Positions 1 through 7,941 of a DNA stretch of 64,000 nucleotides are shown one piece after another. Source of the DNA: Actinoallomurus purpureus (GTDB lineage Bacteria > Actinomycetota > Actinomycetes > Streptosporangiales > Streptosporangiaceae); the NCBI RefSeq assembly GCF_024055795.1, contig NZ_JAMXMY010000022.1:1-64000 (forward strand), in the 5' to 3' direction. How positions within the stretch are numbered: the first letter of the stretch is position 1; every line of letters begins with the position of its first letter. The translations under genes and the position numbers were made by a program. The notes under the pieces are model-generated. The model did not search any database. It saw only the letters and a program-made list of their open reading frames with translations, and had not been told where the DNA came from.

Positions 1-48
1 CGCCGGTCGGACGGGCGGCGTTGTGCGCGGGCCGGACCTCCCGCGCCG

Positions 49-197
49 TCAGGGGATGCGGACCGCCGCCGACAGCGGCAGGTTCCGCGAGGAGTCGCCG
101 ACCGCGATGACGTTGCGAAGCTCGTGTACGACAGGCCGTACCCGAAGGGGAACAGCGGCTGCTCGCCCGGCGCGTCGTACCAGCGGTAGCCGACCAC
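49..197 (-). pseudogene. Relic of a GH3 beta-glucosidase C-terminus
   Basis: Two separated pieces of a glycoside hydrolase family 3 C-terminal region survive in different frames. The minus strand at about 197-126 reads VGYRWYDAPGEQPLFPFGYG followed by LSYTSF, the hallmark that precedes the fibronectin-III-like domain of GH3 enzymes. About 60 bases further on, in another frame, comes VIAVGDSSRNLPLSAAVRIP and a stop at 49-51, which is the usual end of that domain. The roughly 60-70 residues normally between them are gone, so this is a deletion and frameshift remnant and not a working enzyme. Nothing else coding was recognised in bases 1-397. Confidence 0.7.
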
Positions 198-397
198 TGC
201 CGGCCGCCGCGACCGTCGGGGTGATCGCCTGGCTCGCCACCGAGCTCCCGGCCCGGAGCGCGCTGCGCGCGGCGCCCGCTGCCGTCCTCGCCCAGCGCTC
301 CTGACGCCACCGCGGGCCCGGCCGACGCCCACGATCCACCGCGAACCATCAGCATCGGGACATCGTTGACGGGGTGACGGTGGCGCTCCTACTCTGC

Positions 398-413
398 TAC
401 CGACCGGTCGGTA
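398..413. promoter_or_regulatory. TetR-type operator TACCGACCGGTCGGTA
   Basis: A perfect 16-bp palindrome lies 20 bases upstream of the chosen start of the acyl-CoA ligase. ACCGACCGGTCGGT-like palindromes are a common operator class for actinobacterial TetR regulators, often of acyl-CoA-responsive genes. No TetR gene is adjacent, so the regulator must be encoded elsewhere or lie outside the window. The position between the presumed promoter and the ribosome binding site fits repression. Confidence 0.7.
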
Positions 414-433
414 TGTGCGTCGGAAGGGCCGCG

Positions 434-2059
434 ATGTTCGCCAGCACGATGCAGGAGTTCCCCCTCACCGTTCCCGCGATCCTGCGGCACGGCGCCCGCG
501 TGTACGGCGACGGCGAATGCGTCACCTGGACCGGCGGCGAGCCGCGCCGCGCGTCGTACCGGCAGGTCGCGGAGAACGCCGAGCGGCTCGCCGCGGCCCT
601 CGCCCGGCTGGGCGTCGGCGAGGGCGACCGGGTGGCGACCTTCTGCTGGAACAGCCAGGAGCACCTGGAGGCGTACTTCGCCGTGCCGGGGATGGGGGCG
701 GTGCTGCACACGCTGAACATCCGCCTCTTCCCCGACCAGCTCGCGCACATCGTCGGACACGCCGAAGACAAGATCATCATCGTCGACGACTCCCTGGTCC
801 CCCTGCTCGCCCGCGTGGCCGACCGGCTACCCACCGTGGAGGCGTTCATCGTCGTGGGCGACGGTGACGCGTCCGCGCTGGGCGCCGCGCGAGTGCTGCG
901 CTACCGCGAGCTGCTGGCGGCCGAGGAGCCCGGGTTCCGCTGGCCCGAACTCGACGAGCGGACCGCCGCGTCGATGTGCTACACCAGCGGCACGACGGGC
1001 GACCCGAAGGGCGTCGTCTACTCCCACCGCTCGACCTTCCTCCACGCCATGGCGGCGATGTCCGCGTCGCTGATGGGCATCACCGACGCGGACCGCGTGC
1101 TCGCGATCGTCCCGATGTTCCACGTCAACGCCTGGGGCCTGCCGTACGCCGCGTTCCTGTCCGGCGCCACCCTGCACATGCCCGGCCCGCACCTCCAGCC
1201 CGAGCACCTCACCGCGTTCATCTCAGCCGAGCGGACCACCGTCGCCTCGGCGGTGCCCACCATCTGGAGCGCCATCCTCAACCACGGCGCCGGCCACGAC
1301 CTCGACCTGTCGTCGCTGCGGACCGGCACCTCCGGCGGCGCCGCCGCGCCCCGCGCGCTGCTGGAGGGCTTCGAGGACAAGTACGGCCTGCGCATCATCC
1401 AGGGCTGGGGCATGACCGAGACCAGCCCCCTCGGCGGCATGGCGTTCCCACCGCCAGGGGTGCAGCCGGGAACCACGGAGGACGTCGAGTGGCGCCTCAA
1501 GTCGGGCCGTGTCGCGGCGGGCGTGGAGATGCGCATCGTCGGCGCGGCGGGCGAAGAGCTTCCCTGGGACGGCCGGTCCGTCGGGGAGATCGAGGTGCGC
1601 GGACCGTGGATCACCGGTTCGTACCACCGCGATCCCGCACCGGAGAAGTTCCACGACGGGTGGCTGCGCACCGGCGACATCGGCACGATCGACGACCGGG
1701 GCTTCTTCCAGATCACCGACCGGGCCAAGGACGTCATCAAGTCCGGCGGCGAATGGATCTCCTCGGTCGAGCTGGAGAACCACCTGGTCTCTCACCCCTC
1801 GGTCCTCGAGGCCGCGGTGATCGGGATTCCGGACCCGCGCTGGGACGAGCGCCCGCTCGCCTTCGTCGTCCTCCGTGACGGCGCCCCGGCGACCGCGGGC
1901 GAGCTCGCCGAGTTCCTGTCCGGCAAGGTCGCGCGCTGGCAGGTCCCGGAGAACTGGGCGTTCGTCGAGGAGATCCCCAAGACAACGGTCGGCAAGTTCG
2001 ACAAGAAGCCGCTGCGTGCGCGCTACCGCGCCGACGAGGTCAAGATCGAACGCCTCTGA
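434..2059 (+). CDS. Fatty acyl-CoA synthetase (AMP-forming, FadD type)
   Basis: 541-residue member of the ANL superfamily that activates a carboxylic acid, probably a medium- or long-chain fatty acid, to its acyl-CoA through an acyl-AMP. The P-loop [11 protein letters not shown] lies near residues 185-195. It is followed by [11 protein letters not shown], the hinge region [10 protein letters not shown] and the C-terminal catalytic lysine in [15 protein letters not shown]. Length is normal. I chose the ATG at 434 because GGAAGGG precedes it at 422-428; an open frame extends upstream to 374 but crosses the TetR palindrome. It stands alone, and the substrate cannot be read from sequence. Confidence 0.9.
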   Translation: MFASTMQEFPLTVPAILRHGARVYGDGECVTWTGGEPRRASYRQVAENAERLAAALARLGVGEGDRVATFCWNSQEHLEAYFAVPGMGAVLHTLNIRLFPDQLAHIVGHAEDKIIIVDDSLVPLLARVADRLPTVEAFIVVGDGDASALGAARVLRYRELLAAEEPGFRWPELDERTAASMCYTSGTTGDPKGVVYSHRSTFLHAMAAMSASLMGITDADRVLAIVPMFHVNAWGLPYAAFLSGATLHMPGPHLQPEHLTAFISAERTTVASAVPTIWSAILNHGAGHDLDLSSLRTGTSGGAAAPRALLEGFEDKYGLRIIQGWGMTETSPLGGMAFPPPGVQPGTTEDVEWRLKSGRVAAGVEMRIVGAAGEELPWDGRSVGEIEVRGPWITGSYHRDPAPEKFHDGWLRTGDIGTIDDRGFFQITDRAKDVIKSGGEWISSVELENHLVSHPSVLEAAVIGIPDPRWDERPLAFVVLRDGAPATAGELAEFLSGKVARWQVPENWAFVEEIPKTTVGKFDKKPLRARYRADEVKIERL

Positions 2060-2166
2060 CGCCCGCCGTCGACACCCCTCCGGCCCGGAGCATCACGCTT
2101 AGTCATCGGACGGTTGCCTTCCGTGTTACCTTTGCTTTCCCGTCGCGGAACGAAAAGGGGCCGAAG

Positions 2167-2592
2167 ATGGGATGGAGGAAGAGGTTAGCGTCCAATCCCT
2201 TCGGGACCATGGTGGCGGTCGCCGCGATCGTCCTCGGGGGGCTCGGGGCCGTCATCGGCGACGACACCAGCCAGGGGATGAGCAAGAGTCTGGCCGGGCA
2301 CAGCAACGCCATCGCGCACATCTGGGGCGTCACCTTCGCCGTGGGGGGCGTCCTCAAGCTCTACGGCCTGTTCACCCGGCGGGTCACGCTCGAGCTCCCC
2401 GGCCTGTACATCGTCAGCGGCGGCTACGGGTTCTACGCCTTGACCGTCGTCCCCGGCCTGGGAGTGCACGGGCTCGCCGCCGGGATCGTCTCCGGGTCGC
2501 TGGCGGTGGGTTCACTCCTCAAGGCCAAAGCGATCATGCGGCGCGCACGTCAGGTGGCGGCCGAGTCTCCGCCGGACGGCGAGCGACCATGA
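2167..2592 (+). CDS. Small four-helix membrane protein, unknown function
   Basis: 141 residues with about four hydrophobic segments: near 10-32, 50-70, 80-97 and 100-118. A Gly-rich first helix follows a short basic N-terminus, and the tail is basic and charged. No family was recognised. AAAAGGGG just upstream supports the ATG. Its stop overlaps the start of the following coiled-coil gene (ATGA), so the two are translationally coupled and probably act together at the membrane. The pairing of a small polytopic protein with a small coiled-coil protein is seen in phage-derived and toxin-like modules, but nothing here proves that role. Confidence 0.75.
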   Translation: MGWRKRLASNPFGTMVAVAAIVLGGLGAVIGDDTSQGMSKSLAGHSNAIAHIWGVTFAVGGVLKLYGLFTRRVTLELPGLYIVSGGYGFYALTVVPGLGVHGLAAGIVSGSLAVGSLLKAKAIMRRARQVAAESPPDGERP

Positions 2593-2942
2593 CCACGGGC
2601 AGCGACATCGTCGTCTCCGTCGCCCAATTCGCGGCGGGCGGCACGATCGTCCAGGCCATGGTCGCGATCTTCCGGCGGCGCGGCGAGCTGCGGCAGCTCG
2701 ACCGCCAGATCGAGTCCGTCGCCATCGATACGGCCGACCAGGTGGTCATGATGCTGCACGCGGAGCTCGTCGACTCCAAGGAGGAGGCCGGCCGGCTCAA
2801 GCTGGAGCGGGCGGGTCTTGAACGGCAGATCGAGGCTCTCACCGCGCAGATGTCCTCGACCCGCACCGAGCTGACCACCACGCGCGCCGAGCTGCTCACG
2901 GCGCGCGCCGACCTCGCCCGCAAACGCGATCGCCGCAGGTAG
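2589..2942 (+). CDS. Small coiled-coil protein with N-terminal hydrophobic segment
   Basis: 117 residues. The first ~27 residues are hydrophobic and could be a membrane anchor. The rest is a long heptad-rich coiled coil, with Leu/Ile spacing through RRRGELRQLDRQIESVAIDT and a C-terminal run of repeated TEL/AEL/ADL units near residues 88-112. It ends in a basic KRDRRR tail. The start ATG overlaps the stop of the upstream membrane protein gene, so the two form a coupled pair. No family recognised. It converges on the Lrp gene with a 5-base gap. Confidence 0.7.
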   Translation: MTTGSDIVVSVAQFAAGGTIVQAMVAIFRRRGELRQLDRQIESVAIDTADQVVMMLHAELVDSKEEAGRLKLERAGLERQIEALTAQMSSTRTELTTTRAELLTARADLARKRDRRR

Positions 2943-2947
2943 GTCTC

Positions 2948-3403
2948 TCAGCGGCGTGCGGGGATGAGCGGTCGCCACGCGATCGGCGTGGACAGGACCA
3001 TCGCCGAACTCGTCTCGCCGTGCGACGCGAGGCGCACCAGGATGCGCTCGAGCTCGGCGACCGAGGTGGTGGCGACCAGGACCATCGAGCACACGTCGCC
3101 CGTGAGCCGGGACACCTCCAGCGCCTCGGGAATGTCGTCGAGCAGCTCCGGGTGGACCGTGATGCAGCGGGCGCCGTAGCACTTCATCCGGACCTGGGCG
3201 ACGACGGCGAACCCGGCCGCCGCCGGATCGACGCGGGCGTGATATCCGGTGATCACCCCCGCGTCCTCCAGACGGCGCACCCGCTGGGCGACCGTCGGCG
3301 CGGACAGGTGCACCCTGCGGGCCAGCTCGTTGTACGACAGCCGCGCGTCCTCCTGGAGCGCCCCGAGAAGAGCCCAGTCGACGGCGTCGAGGTCCGATTT
3401 CAT
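2948..3403 (-). CDS. Lrp/AsnC family regulator, probable KynR
   Basis: 151 residues. An N-terminal winged helix-turn-helix (LLGALQEDARLSYNELARRV, then LSAPTVAQRVRRLE) is followed by an RAM/ACT-like ligand-binding domain, as in Lrp and AsnC proteins. It is divergent from kynA-kynU. In Pseudomonas and Burkholderia an AsnC-type regulator, KynR, is encoded divergently from the kyn genes and responds to kynurenine. The same arrangement here makes a kynurenine-responsive activator the best guess. That role is inferred from context; the family is clear. Confidence 0.88.
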   Translation of the reverse strand: MKSDLDAVDWALLGALQEDARLSYNELARRVHLSAPTVAQRVRRLEDAGVITGYHARVDPAAAGFAVVAQVRMKCYGARCITVHPELLDDIPEALEVSRLTGDVCSMVLVATTSVAELERILVRLASHGETSSAMVLSTPIAWRPLIPARR

Positions 3404-3538
3404 GACCGTAAGCCTAATCGCCCGATGCGATTCCACTCGTAAGGAAAAGACGACTGTATCTTCGTCATCACCCCTTGGATGTCCGGATCGACCCACACAG
3501 AATGGTGTGTAGCAAAGAGCGACGAAGGATGGTGAAAG
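3404..3538. promoter_or_regulatory. Divergent kyn regulatory region with CACAC-N6-GTGTG dyad
   Basis: The 135-base gap between the Lrp-type regulator and kynA is less GC-rich than its surroundings. It contains an inverted repeat CACAC (3494-3498) / GTGTG (3505-3509) centred about 37 bases upstream of the kynA start, a plausible operator for the divergent regulator. GAAGGA at 3524-3529 is the kynA ribosome binding site. The assignment of the dyad to this regulator is inference. Confidence 0.45.
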
Positions 3539-4387
3539 GTGACGGCCGAAGCACCGTCCGGCTGCCCCGTCCAGCACTCCGCCGATGAGCCGAGGCTCGA
3601 CTTCGGTGGCACGACGCCGTACGAGGACTACGTGCACGCCTCCACGTTGCACGAGCTCCAGCGGCCGGTCACGGACGAGCCGCTGGAGATGTCGTTCCTC
3701 GTCGTCACCCAGGTCATGGAGCTGTACTTCGGCCTGCTGGCCTTCGACCTGAGGTACGCCCGCGACCGGCTGGAGGCCGACGACGTCCGTGAGGGCACCG
3801 CCGCGCTGCGGCGCTGCACCACGCATCTGAAGGCACTGCGCGCCGCCTGGCTGCCGATCGCACGGATGACGCCACGGGAGTTCAACACCTTCCGCCACGC
3901 GCTCGGCGAGGGCTCCGGGTTCCAGTCGGCCGCGTACCGGCACGTGGAGTTCCTCCTCGGAGAGAAGTCCGCGTCGATGCTCGCACCTCACCGGTCGGTG
4001 CCCGCCCAGCACGCCGAACTGTCCCGGGCGCTCGGCGAGCCGGGCGTGTACGACGCGTCGCTGGCCCTGCTCGCACGGCGGGGGCACGGCGTACCGGACG
4101 ACGTCCTGAACCGCGACCTCACGCTGCCGTACACGGCGTCCCTCGCCGTGGAGGAGGCCTGGACCAAGATCTACGCGACCGACGCCGGCCACCTGATCCG
4201 GCTCGGCGAGGCGCTGAGCGACGTCGCCGAGGAGTTCACCGGCTGGCGTCACGACCACCTGATGGCCACGCGCCGGGCCATGGGCTCCAAACCGGGCACC
4301 GGAGGCTCCGCGGGCGTGTCCTGGCTGGAGAAGCGCGCGCGCCGGGATATCTTCCCGGAGCTGTGGACCGCTCGTGCCCGCGTCTGA
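3539..4387 (+). CDS. kynA: Tryptophan 2,3-dioxygenase
   Basis: 282-residue heme enzyme that opens the indole ring of L-tryptophan to N-formylkynurenine. Family signatures are clear: FNTFRHALGEGSGFQSAAYR with the substrate-binding Arg, VEFLLGEK, the axial heme His240 in WRHDHLMATRR, and GSKPGTGGSAGVSWL before FPELWTAR. The position of the distal active-site His (His55 of the Xanthomonas enzyme, in its FIIQHQTSEL segment) is Thr57 here, in FLVVTQVMEL. The start is a GTG with GAAGGA nine bases upstream. It is followed 13 bases later by kynureninase; no formamidase gene lies beside it. Confidence 0.93.
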   Translation: MTAEAPSGCPVQHSADEPRLDFGGTTPYEDYVHASTLHELQRPVTDEPLEMSFLVVTQVMELYFGLLAFDLRYARDRLEADDVREGTAALRRCTTHLKALRAAWLPIARMTPREFNTFRHALGEGSGFQSAAYRHVEFLLGEKSASMLAPHRSVPAQHAELSRALGEPGVYDASLALLARRGHGVPDDVLNRDLTLPYTASLAVEEAWTKIYATDAGHLIRLGEALSDVAEEFTGWRHDHLMATRRAMGSKPGTGGSAGVSWLEKRARRDIFPELWTARARV

Positions 4388-4400
4388 AGGATCACCGCTC

Positions 4401-5603
4401 ATGGACCTGGCCGGACATGCCGCCAAGCTCGACGCCGACGACCGCCTGGCACACCTGCGCGCCGAGTTCGACCTGCCGGCCGGCACCGTCTACCTCGACG
4501 GCAACTCCCTCGGCGCCCCGCCCCGCCGGGTCGCCGACCACGTGGCGAAGGTCGTCCGCGAGCAGTGGGGCGGGCGGCTGATCCGGTCCTGGTCGGAGGG
4601 CTGGTGGGAGGCGCCGAGGCGGGTGGGCGAGCGGATCGCCCCGCTGATCGGGGCCGCGCCCGGCCAGGTCGTGGTCGCCGACTCGACGAGCGTGAACATC
4701 TTCAAGGCCCTGGTCGCCGCCGTACGGCTCGCGCCCGGCCGGCGAGAGATCGTCGTCGACGCCGCCACCTTCCCGACCGACGGCTACATCGCGGCGTCGG
4801 TCGCCGAGCTCACCGGCGCCGTCCTGCGGGCGGCCGACGTCGACGACCTGCCGGCCGTACTGGGCGAGCGCACCGCCGTCGTGCTGCTCAACCACGTGGA
4901 CTACCGCACGGGCCGGTTGCACGACATGGCGGCCGTGACGGCGCGCGTGCACGCGGCCGGCGCCCGCGTCGTGTGGGACCTGTGCCACAGCGTCGGCGTG
5001 CTCCCGATCGCGCTCGACGCGCTCGGCGTCGACCTCGCGGTCGGCTGCACCTACAAGTTCCTCAACGGCGGCCCGGGCGCACCGGCCTTCCTGTACGTGC
5101 GCCAGGATCTACAGGAGGCGTTCGACCAGCCGCTGTCCGGCTGGGGCGGCCACCGCGAGCCGTTCGCCATGGCCCCCGGCTACGTCCCGGCCGACGGCAT
5201 CGAGCGGGCCCGCTGCGGCACCCCCGACATCCTGTCCCTGCTCGCCCTGGAGTCGGCGCTGGAGATCTGGGACGGCGTCGCGCTGACCGACGTGCGCGCC
5301 AAGGGCCTGTCCCTGACCGGCTTCTTCATCGACTGCGTGGAGGAGCTGCTCCCTTCCGGCACGGTCGAGGTGCTCACTCCCCTCGACGAGCGGCGCGGTC
5401 ACCAGGTCTCCCTCCGCCACGTGGAAGCCGAGGCGGTCATGGCTGAACTGATCGCGCGTGAGGTGGTCGGCGACTTCCGCGCTCCCGACGTCCTCCGCTT
5501 CGGCTTCGCGCCGCTCTACGTCACCTACACCGACGCCCTCCGCGCCGCCGAGGTCCTGGCGGCCGCCGTGGAGAAGACGCCGGCCGGAGTGCGACACAGC
5601 TGA
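4401..5603 (+). CDS. kynU: Kynureninase
   Basis: 400-residue PLP enzyme that cleaves kynurenine (or 3-hydroxykynurenine) to anthranilate (or 3-hydroxyanthranilate) and alanine. YLDGNSLGAPP lies near residue 30. DLCHSVGVLPI supplies the aspartate that pairs with the PLP nitrogen, and the PLP lysine is K219 in CTYKFLNGGPG. Length matches the family. The start at 4401 is preceded by GAAGG at the end of kynA; an in-frame GTG at 4374 inside kynA is an alternative. With kynA it forms a tryptophan-to-anthranilate route lacking only the formamidase. Confidence 0.93.
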   Translation: MDLAGHAAKLDADDRLAHLRAEFDLPAGTVYLDGNSLGAPPRRVADHVAKVVREQWGGRLIRSWSEGWWEAPRRVGERIAPLIGAAPGQVVVADSTSVNIFKALVAAVRLAPGRREIVVDAATFPTDGYIAASVAELTGAVLRAADVDDLPAVLGERTAVVLLNHVDYRTGRLHDMAAVTARVHAAGARVVWDLCHSVGVLPIALDALGVDLAVGCTYKFLNGGPGAPAFLYVRQDLQEAFDQPLSGWGGHREPFAMAPGYVPADGIERARCGTPDILSLLALESALEIWDGVALTDVRAKGLSLTGFFIDCVEELLPSGTVEVLTPLDERRGHQVSLRHVEAEAVMAELIAREVVGDFRAPDVLRFGFAPLYVTYTDALRAAEVLAAAVEKTPAGVRHS

Positions 5604-5647
5604 TCACTGGTGGTCACCGCGAATTGAGGCCGGCAACGCCAGTGATC
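5602..5647. terminator. Imperfect hairpin at the kynU stop
   Basis: GATCACTGG (5602-5610, overlapping the TGA stop) is the exact reverse complement of CCAGTGATC (5639-5647), with a 28-base loop. It may terminate the kyn operon. There is no T-tract, so the call is tentative. Confidence 0.35.
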
Positions 5648-5985
5648 CTGCTGGGCTGCGGACACTCAGCGGGCCGTCAGATGATCGATCGGCAGCTCAG
5701 GGTTCCCGCACCCCGCAGGTCGCGGCCTCCCCAGTAGCCGACGACCGAAGAAGGAACTCGCCGAACCGGCGCGCGACCCCGGGCCCGTGTGGAACGATGA
5801 TCATCATTGACGATCCCGACCATGGAGTTCTCACGGAACCACCGCCGCGGCCGCCGATACGGAGACACCCGTCGGACACGGGCTCAAAGCCGCCGGACTG
5901 CGCATGGCACGACGCGTCCTGACCGCAGCCGGTAAGCCGCCGACTCGACAAATCAGGTAAGTATCCAGCGATTCGGGAGAATGCC
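5648..5985. other. Intergenic region upstream of the methyltransferase gene
   Basis: About 340 bases without a supportable gene. It must hold the promoter of the 5986 gene. GGGAG about 12 bases before that ATG is a fair ribosome binding site. I saw no RNA gene or other convincing structure. Confidence 0.4.
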
Positions 5986-7761
5986 ATGGAAACATTCGAA
6001 GACGAGCATTCCATTGGTGAAGCCGGGGTCGCCGGCGATACGCCCCTCGAGGACATCGATGTCGAGCGCATCCGACGGGTCATGGACTTCACCCGGTCGT
6101 TGAGCACTGGCGAACTGCTCGCCGAGATCCTGCCCAGTGGCACGCCCGCGCACGTCGCCGCGGAGATCGCGCGGCACTGCCGCGTCGCGCACGGCTCGGT
6201 CATGGTGTTCACGTCCGGGCCGAGCGCCCTCGCCGCCCCGCTGACCGGTATCGGGCTGAACCCCGGGGCGCCACGGCCGAGCACCGTCGTACACGAAAGA
6301 GTGGCCCGCCGATATGGCATTCCCGAGGCGGACCTGCAGGTCCAGATCGTGCATGCCGCCATTTCCGGCAACGAATCCGGCCATGTCGGTGAAATCGAGA
6401 TATTCCTTTGCTCAGTGGGGTCAGGCGAGAGATTTCAACGGCTGCTGGACGATGAACGCCGGGCCAACCACGAAACACATTTCGCAATCGACGTCGCCGC
6501 GCCCGAGCCGCACCTGACAGAACGGCTGTGGGAGCTGCTCACCGGCCCTGCGGGAATGACGCCCGACGGCGGCGGATTCAACCCTTATGAAGGCCCGGCG
6601 GGCCGCACCGTACTGTACTTCCGCACCGAGGGTCTGGTCGCGCCCCAGGGGTGGCCGCGCAGGCTGGAGCTGCTCGTCGACGGCGATCACGAGCTGCTGG
6701 CCACCCACCTGCGGTCGGCGGAATCGTCTCGTCCGGCCCGCACCGCGCCGGAGCCGCCCGCCGACGAGGAGGCGACGCGGCGGATGTTGGACCTGCTGAC
6801 CGGCGCGTGGACCACCCAGGCCCTGTGCGCGGCCGCGGAGCTCGGCATCGCCGACCACCTGAAGTCACACCCGGCGACCAGCGCCGAGCTCGCCACGCTG
6901 ACGAACGCCGACCCCGACCTGATGCACCGGATACTGCGGTACCTGGAATCACTGGGCGTCTTGCGCCGGGACGGCCGGCGATGGAGCCTGACCGGGCTCG
7001 GCATGACGCTGCGGACCGGAGCGCTCCGCGACGTCGCCCGGCTGTACGGCGGGATCTTCTACCGCAGCTTCGGCTCCCTCTCACATTCCGTCCGCACGGG
7101 CGAGAACGCCTTCGAGCACGCCCTGGGCATGCCGCCGTTCGACTACCTGAACGAGCATCCCGACCAGGCAAGCGTCTTCCACGGTGCCATGGCGGCCGGG
7201 TCGTCGTGGTTCAGCGGTGTCCCCGAGGTGATCGACTTCACCGACGCGGGCACCGTCGTCGACGTCGCCGGCGGCCATGGCGACCTGCTCCGCCACATCC
7301 TCATGGCGGCTCCCGCCGCCCGGGGCGTGCTGTTCGACCAGCCCGCGGTGGTCGACGCGGCCCGCGAGGAGCTCGAGAAGGACGACCTGCTCGACCGGTG
7401 CGAGGTCATCGGCGGCGACTTCACCGAGTGGGTGCCGGAGGGCGGTGACGTCTATCTGCTCTCCCGCATCCTCCATGACTGGGACGACGAACAGTGCCTG
7501 AAGATCCTGGCGAACTGCCGCCAGGCCATGTCGGAGACCGCCCGGCTGGTCATCATCGAACGCCCCATCCCGACGGACGGCACACCGTCCCTGGCCATCG
7601 CCTGGGACGTGCACATGGCCGTCAACAACATCGGCGGGCGGGAACGCACCCACGAGGAGTACCGCCGGCTGCTGCGCGTCGCCGGTTTTCGCCTGGTCGA
7701 CACCCGGCCGCTCGCCCTCGACATGGCGGCCCTGACCGCCGTTCCGGCCGACGGCTCATGA
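5986..7761 (+). CDS. SAM-dependent O-methyltransferase with extra N-terminal domain
   Basis: 591 residues, far longer than the ~340 usual for family-2 O-methyltransferases. Residues ~255-585 are a standard small-molecule O-methyltransferase: a winged-helix dimerisation region, the SAM motif VVDVAGGHGDLL at 424-435, and catalytic His497 in ILHDWDDEQC, as in hydroxyindole and polyketide O-methyltransferases. Residues 1-245 are a separate domain I do not recognise. It contains several conserved-looking His/Glu residues (ANHETHFAIDV, APEPHLTERLWELL). It lies downstream of kynAU, so an anthranilate- or kynurenine-derived acceptor is possible but unproven. Confidence 0.8.
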   Translation: METFEDEHSIGEAGVAGDTPLEDIDVERIRRVMDFTRSLSTGELLAEILPSGTPAHVAAEIARHCRVAHGSVMVFTSGPSALAAPLTGIGLNPGAPRPSTVVHERVARRYGIPEADLQVQIVHAAISGNESGHVGEIEIFLCSVGSGERFQRLLDDERRANHETHFAIDVAAPEPHLTERLWELLTGPAGMTPDGGGFNPYEGPAGRTVLYFRTEGLVAPQGWPRRLELLVDGDHELLATHLRSAESSRPARTAPEPPADEEATRRMLDLLTGAWTTQALCAAAELGIADHLKSHPATSAELATLTNADPDLMHRILRYLESLGVLRRDGRRWSLTGLGMTLRTGALRDVARLYGGIFYRSFGSLSHSVRTGENAFEHALGMPPFDYLNEHPDQASVFHGAMAAGSSWFSGVPEVIDFTDAGTVVDVAGGHGDLLRHILMAAPAARGVLFDQPAVVDAAREELEKDDLLDRCEVIGGDFTEWVPEGGDVYLLSRILHDWDDEQCLKILANCRQAMSETARLVIIERPIPTDGTPSLAIAWDVHMAVNNIGGRERTHEEYRRLLRVAGFRLVDTRPLALDMAALTAVPADGS

Positions 7762-7824
7762 CCGGGGCGGCCGGGATGCGGCCGCACGCGTGACCGGGGC
7801 GGCCGGGATGTGTGTGCGCACGCG
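7759..7824. repeat. Two-copy tandem repeat starting at a stop codon
   Basis: TGACCGGGGCGGCCGGGATG opens both copies (7759-7790 and 7791-7824), and both end in GCACGCG. The first copy begins exactly at the TGA stop of the methyltransferase gene. The second copy has a 2-base internal expansion. This looks like a local duplication of the gene's 3' boundary. Confidence 0.8.
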
Positions 7825-7907
7825 GACGCGTCGATCGGCTGACCCCTGCACCGGCAGTCCGATGTCCGGAGCGAGCCTGGTCCGGCAGGCCCGCCCCGGA
7901 CTGTGGG

Positions 7908-7939
7908 GGCCGTCCCGTCTCATCGGAGACGGGACGGCC
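7908..7939. terminator. Strong bidirectional hairpin terminator
   Basis: GGCCGTCCCGTCTC (7908-7921) and its exact reverse complement (7926-7939) are separated by the 4-base loop ATCG. It sits between the convergent methyltransferase gene and the secreted-protein gene at 7942. T-tracts are usually missing in such actinobacterial terminators, as here. Confidence 0.8.
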
Positions 7940-7941
7940 GG

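Noticed and set aside
2167-2942. Prophage remnant
   Set aside because: The two small genes resemble phage-type membrane/coiled-coil proteins in layout only; no integrase, capsid, tail or lysis gene is near.
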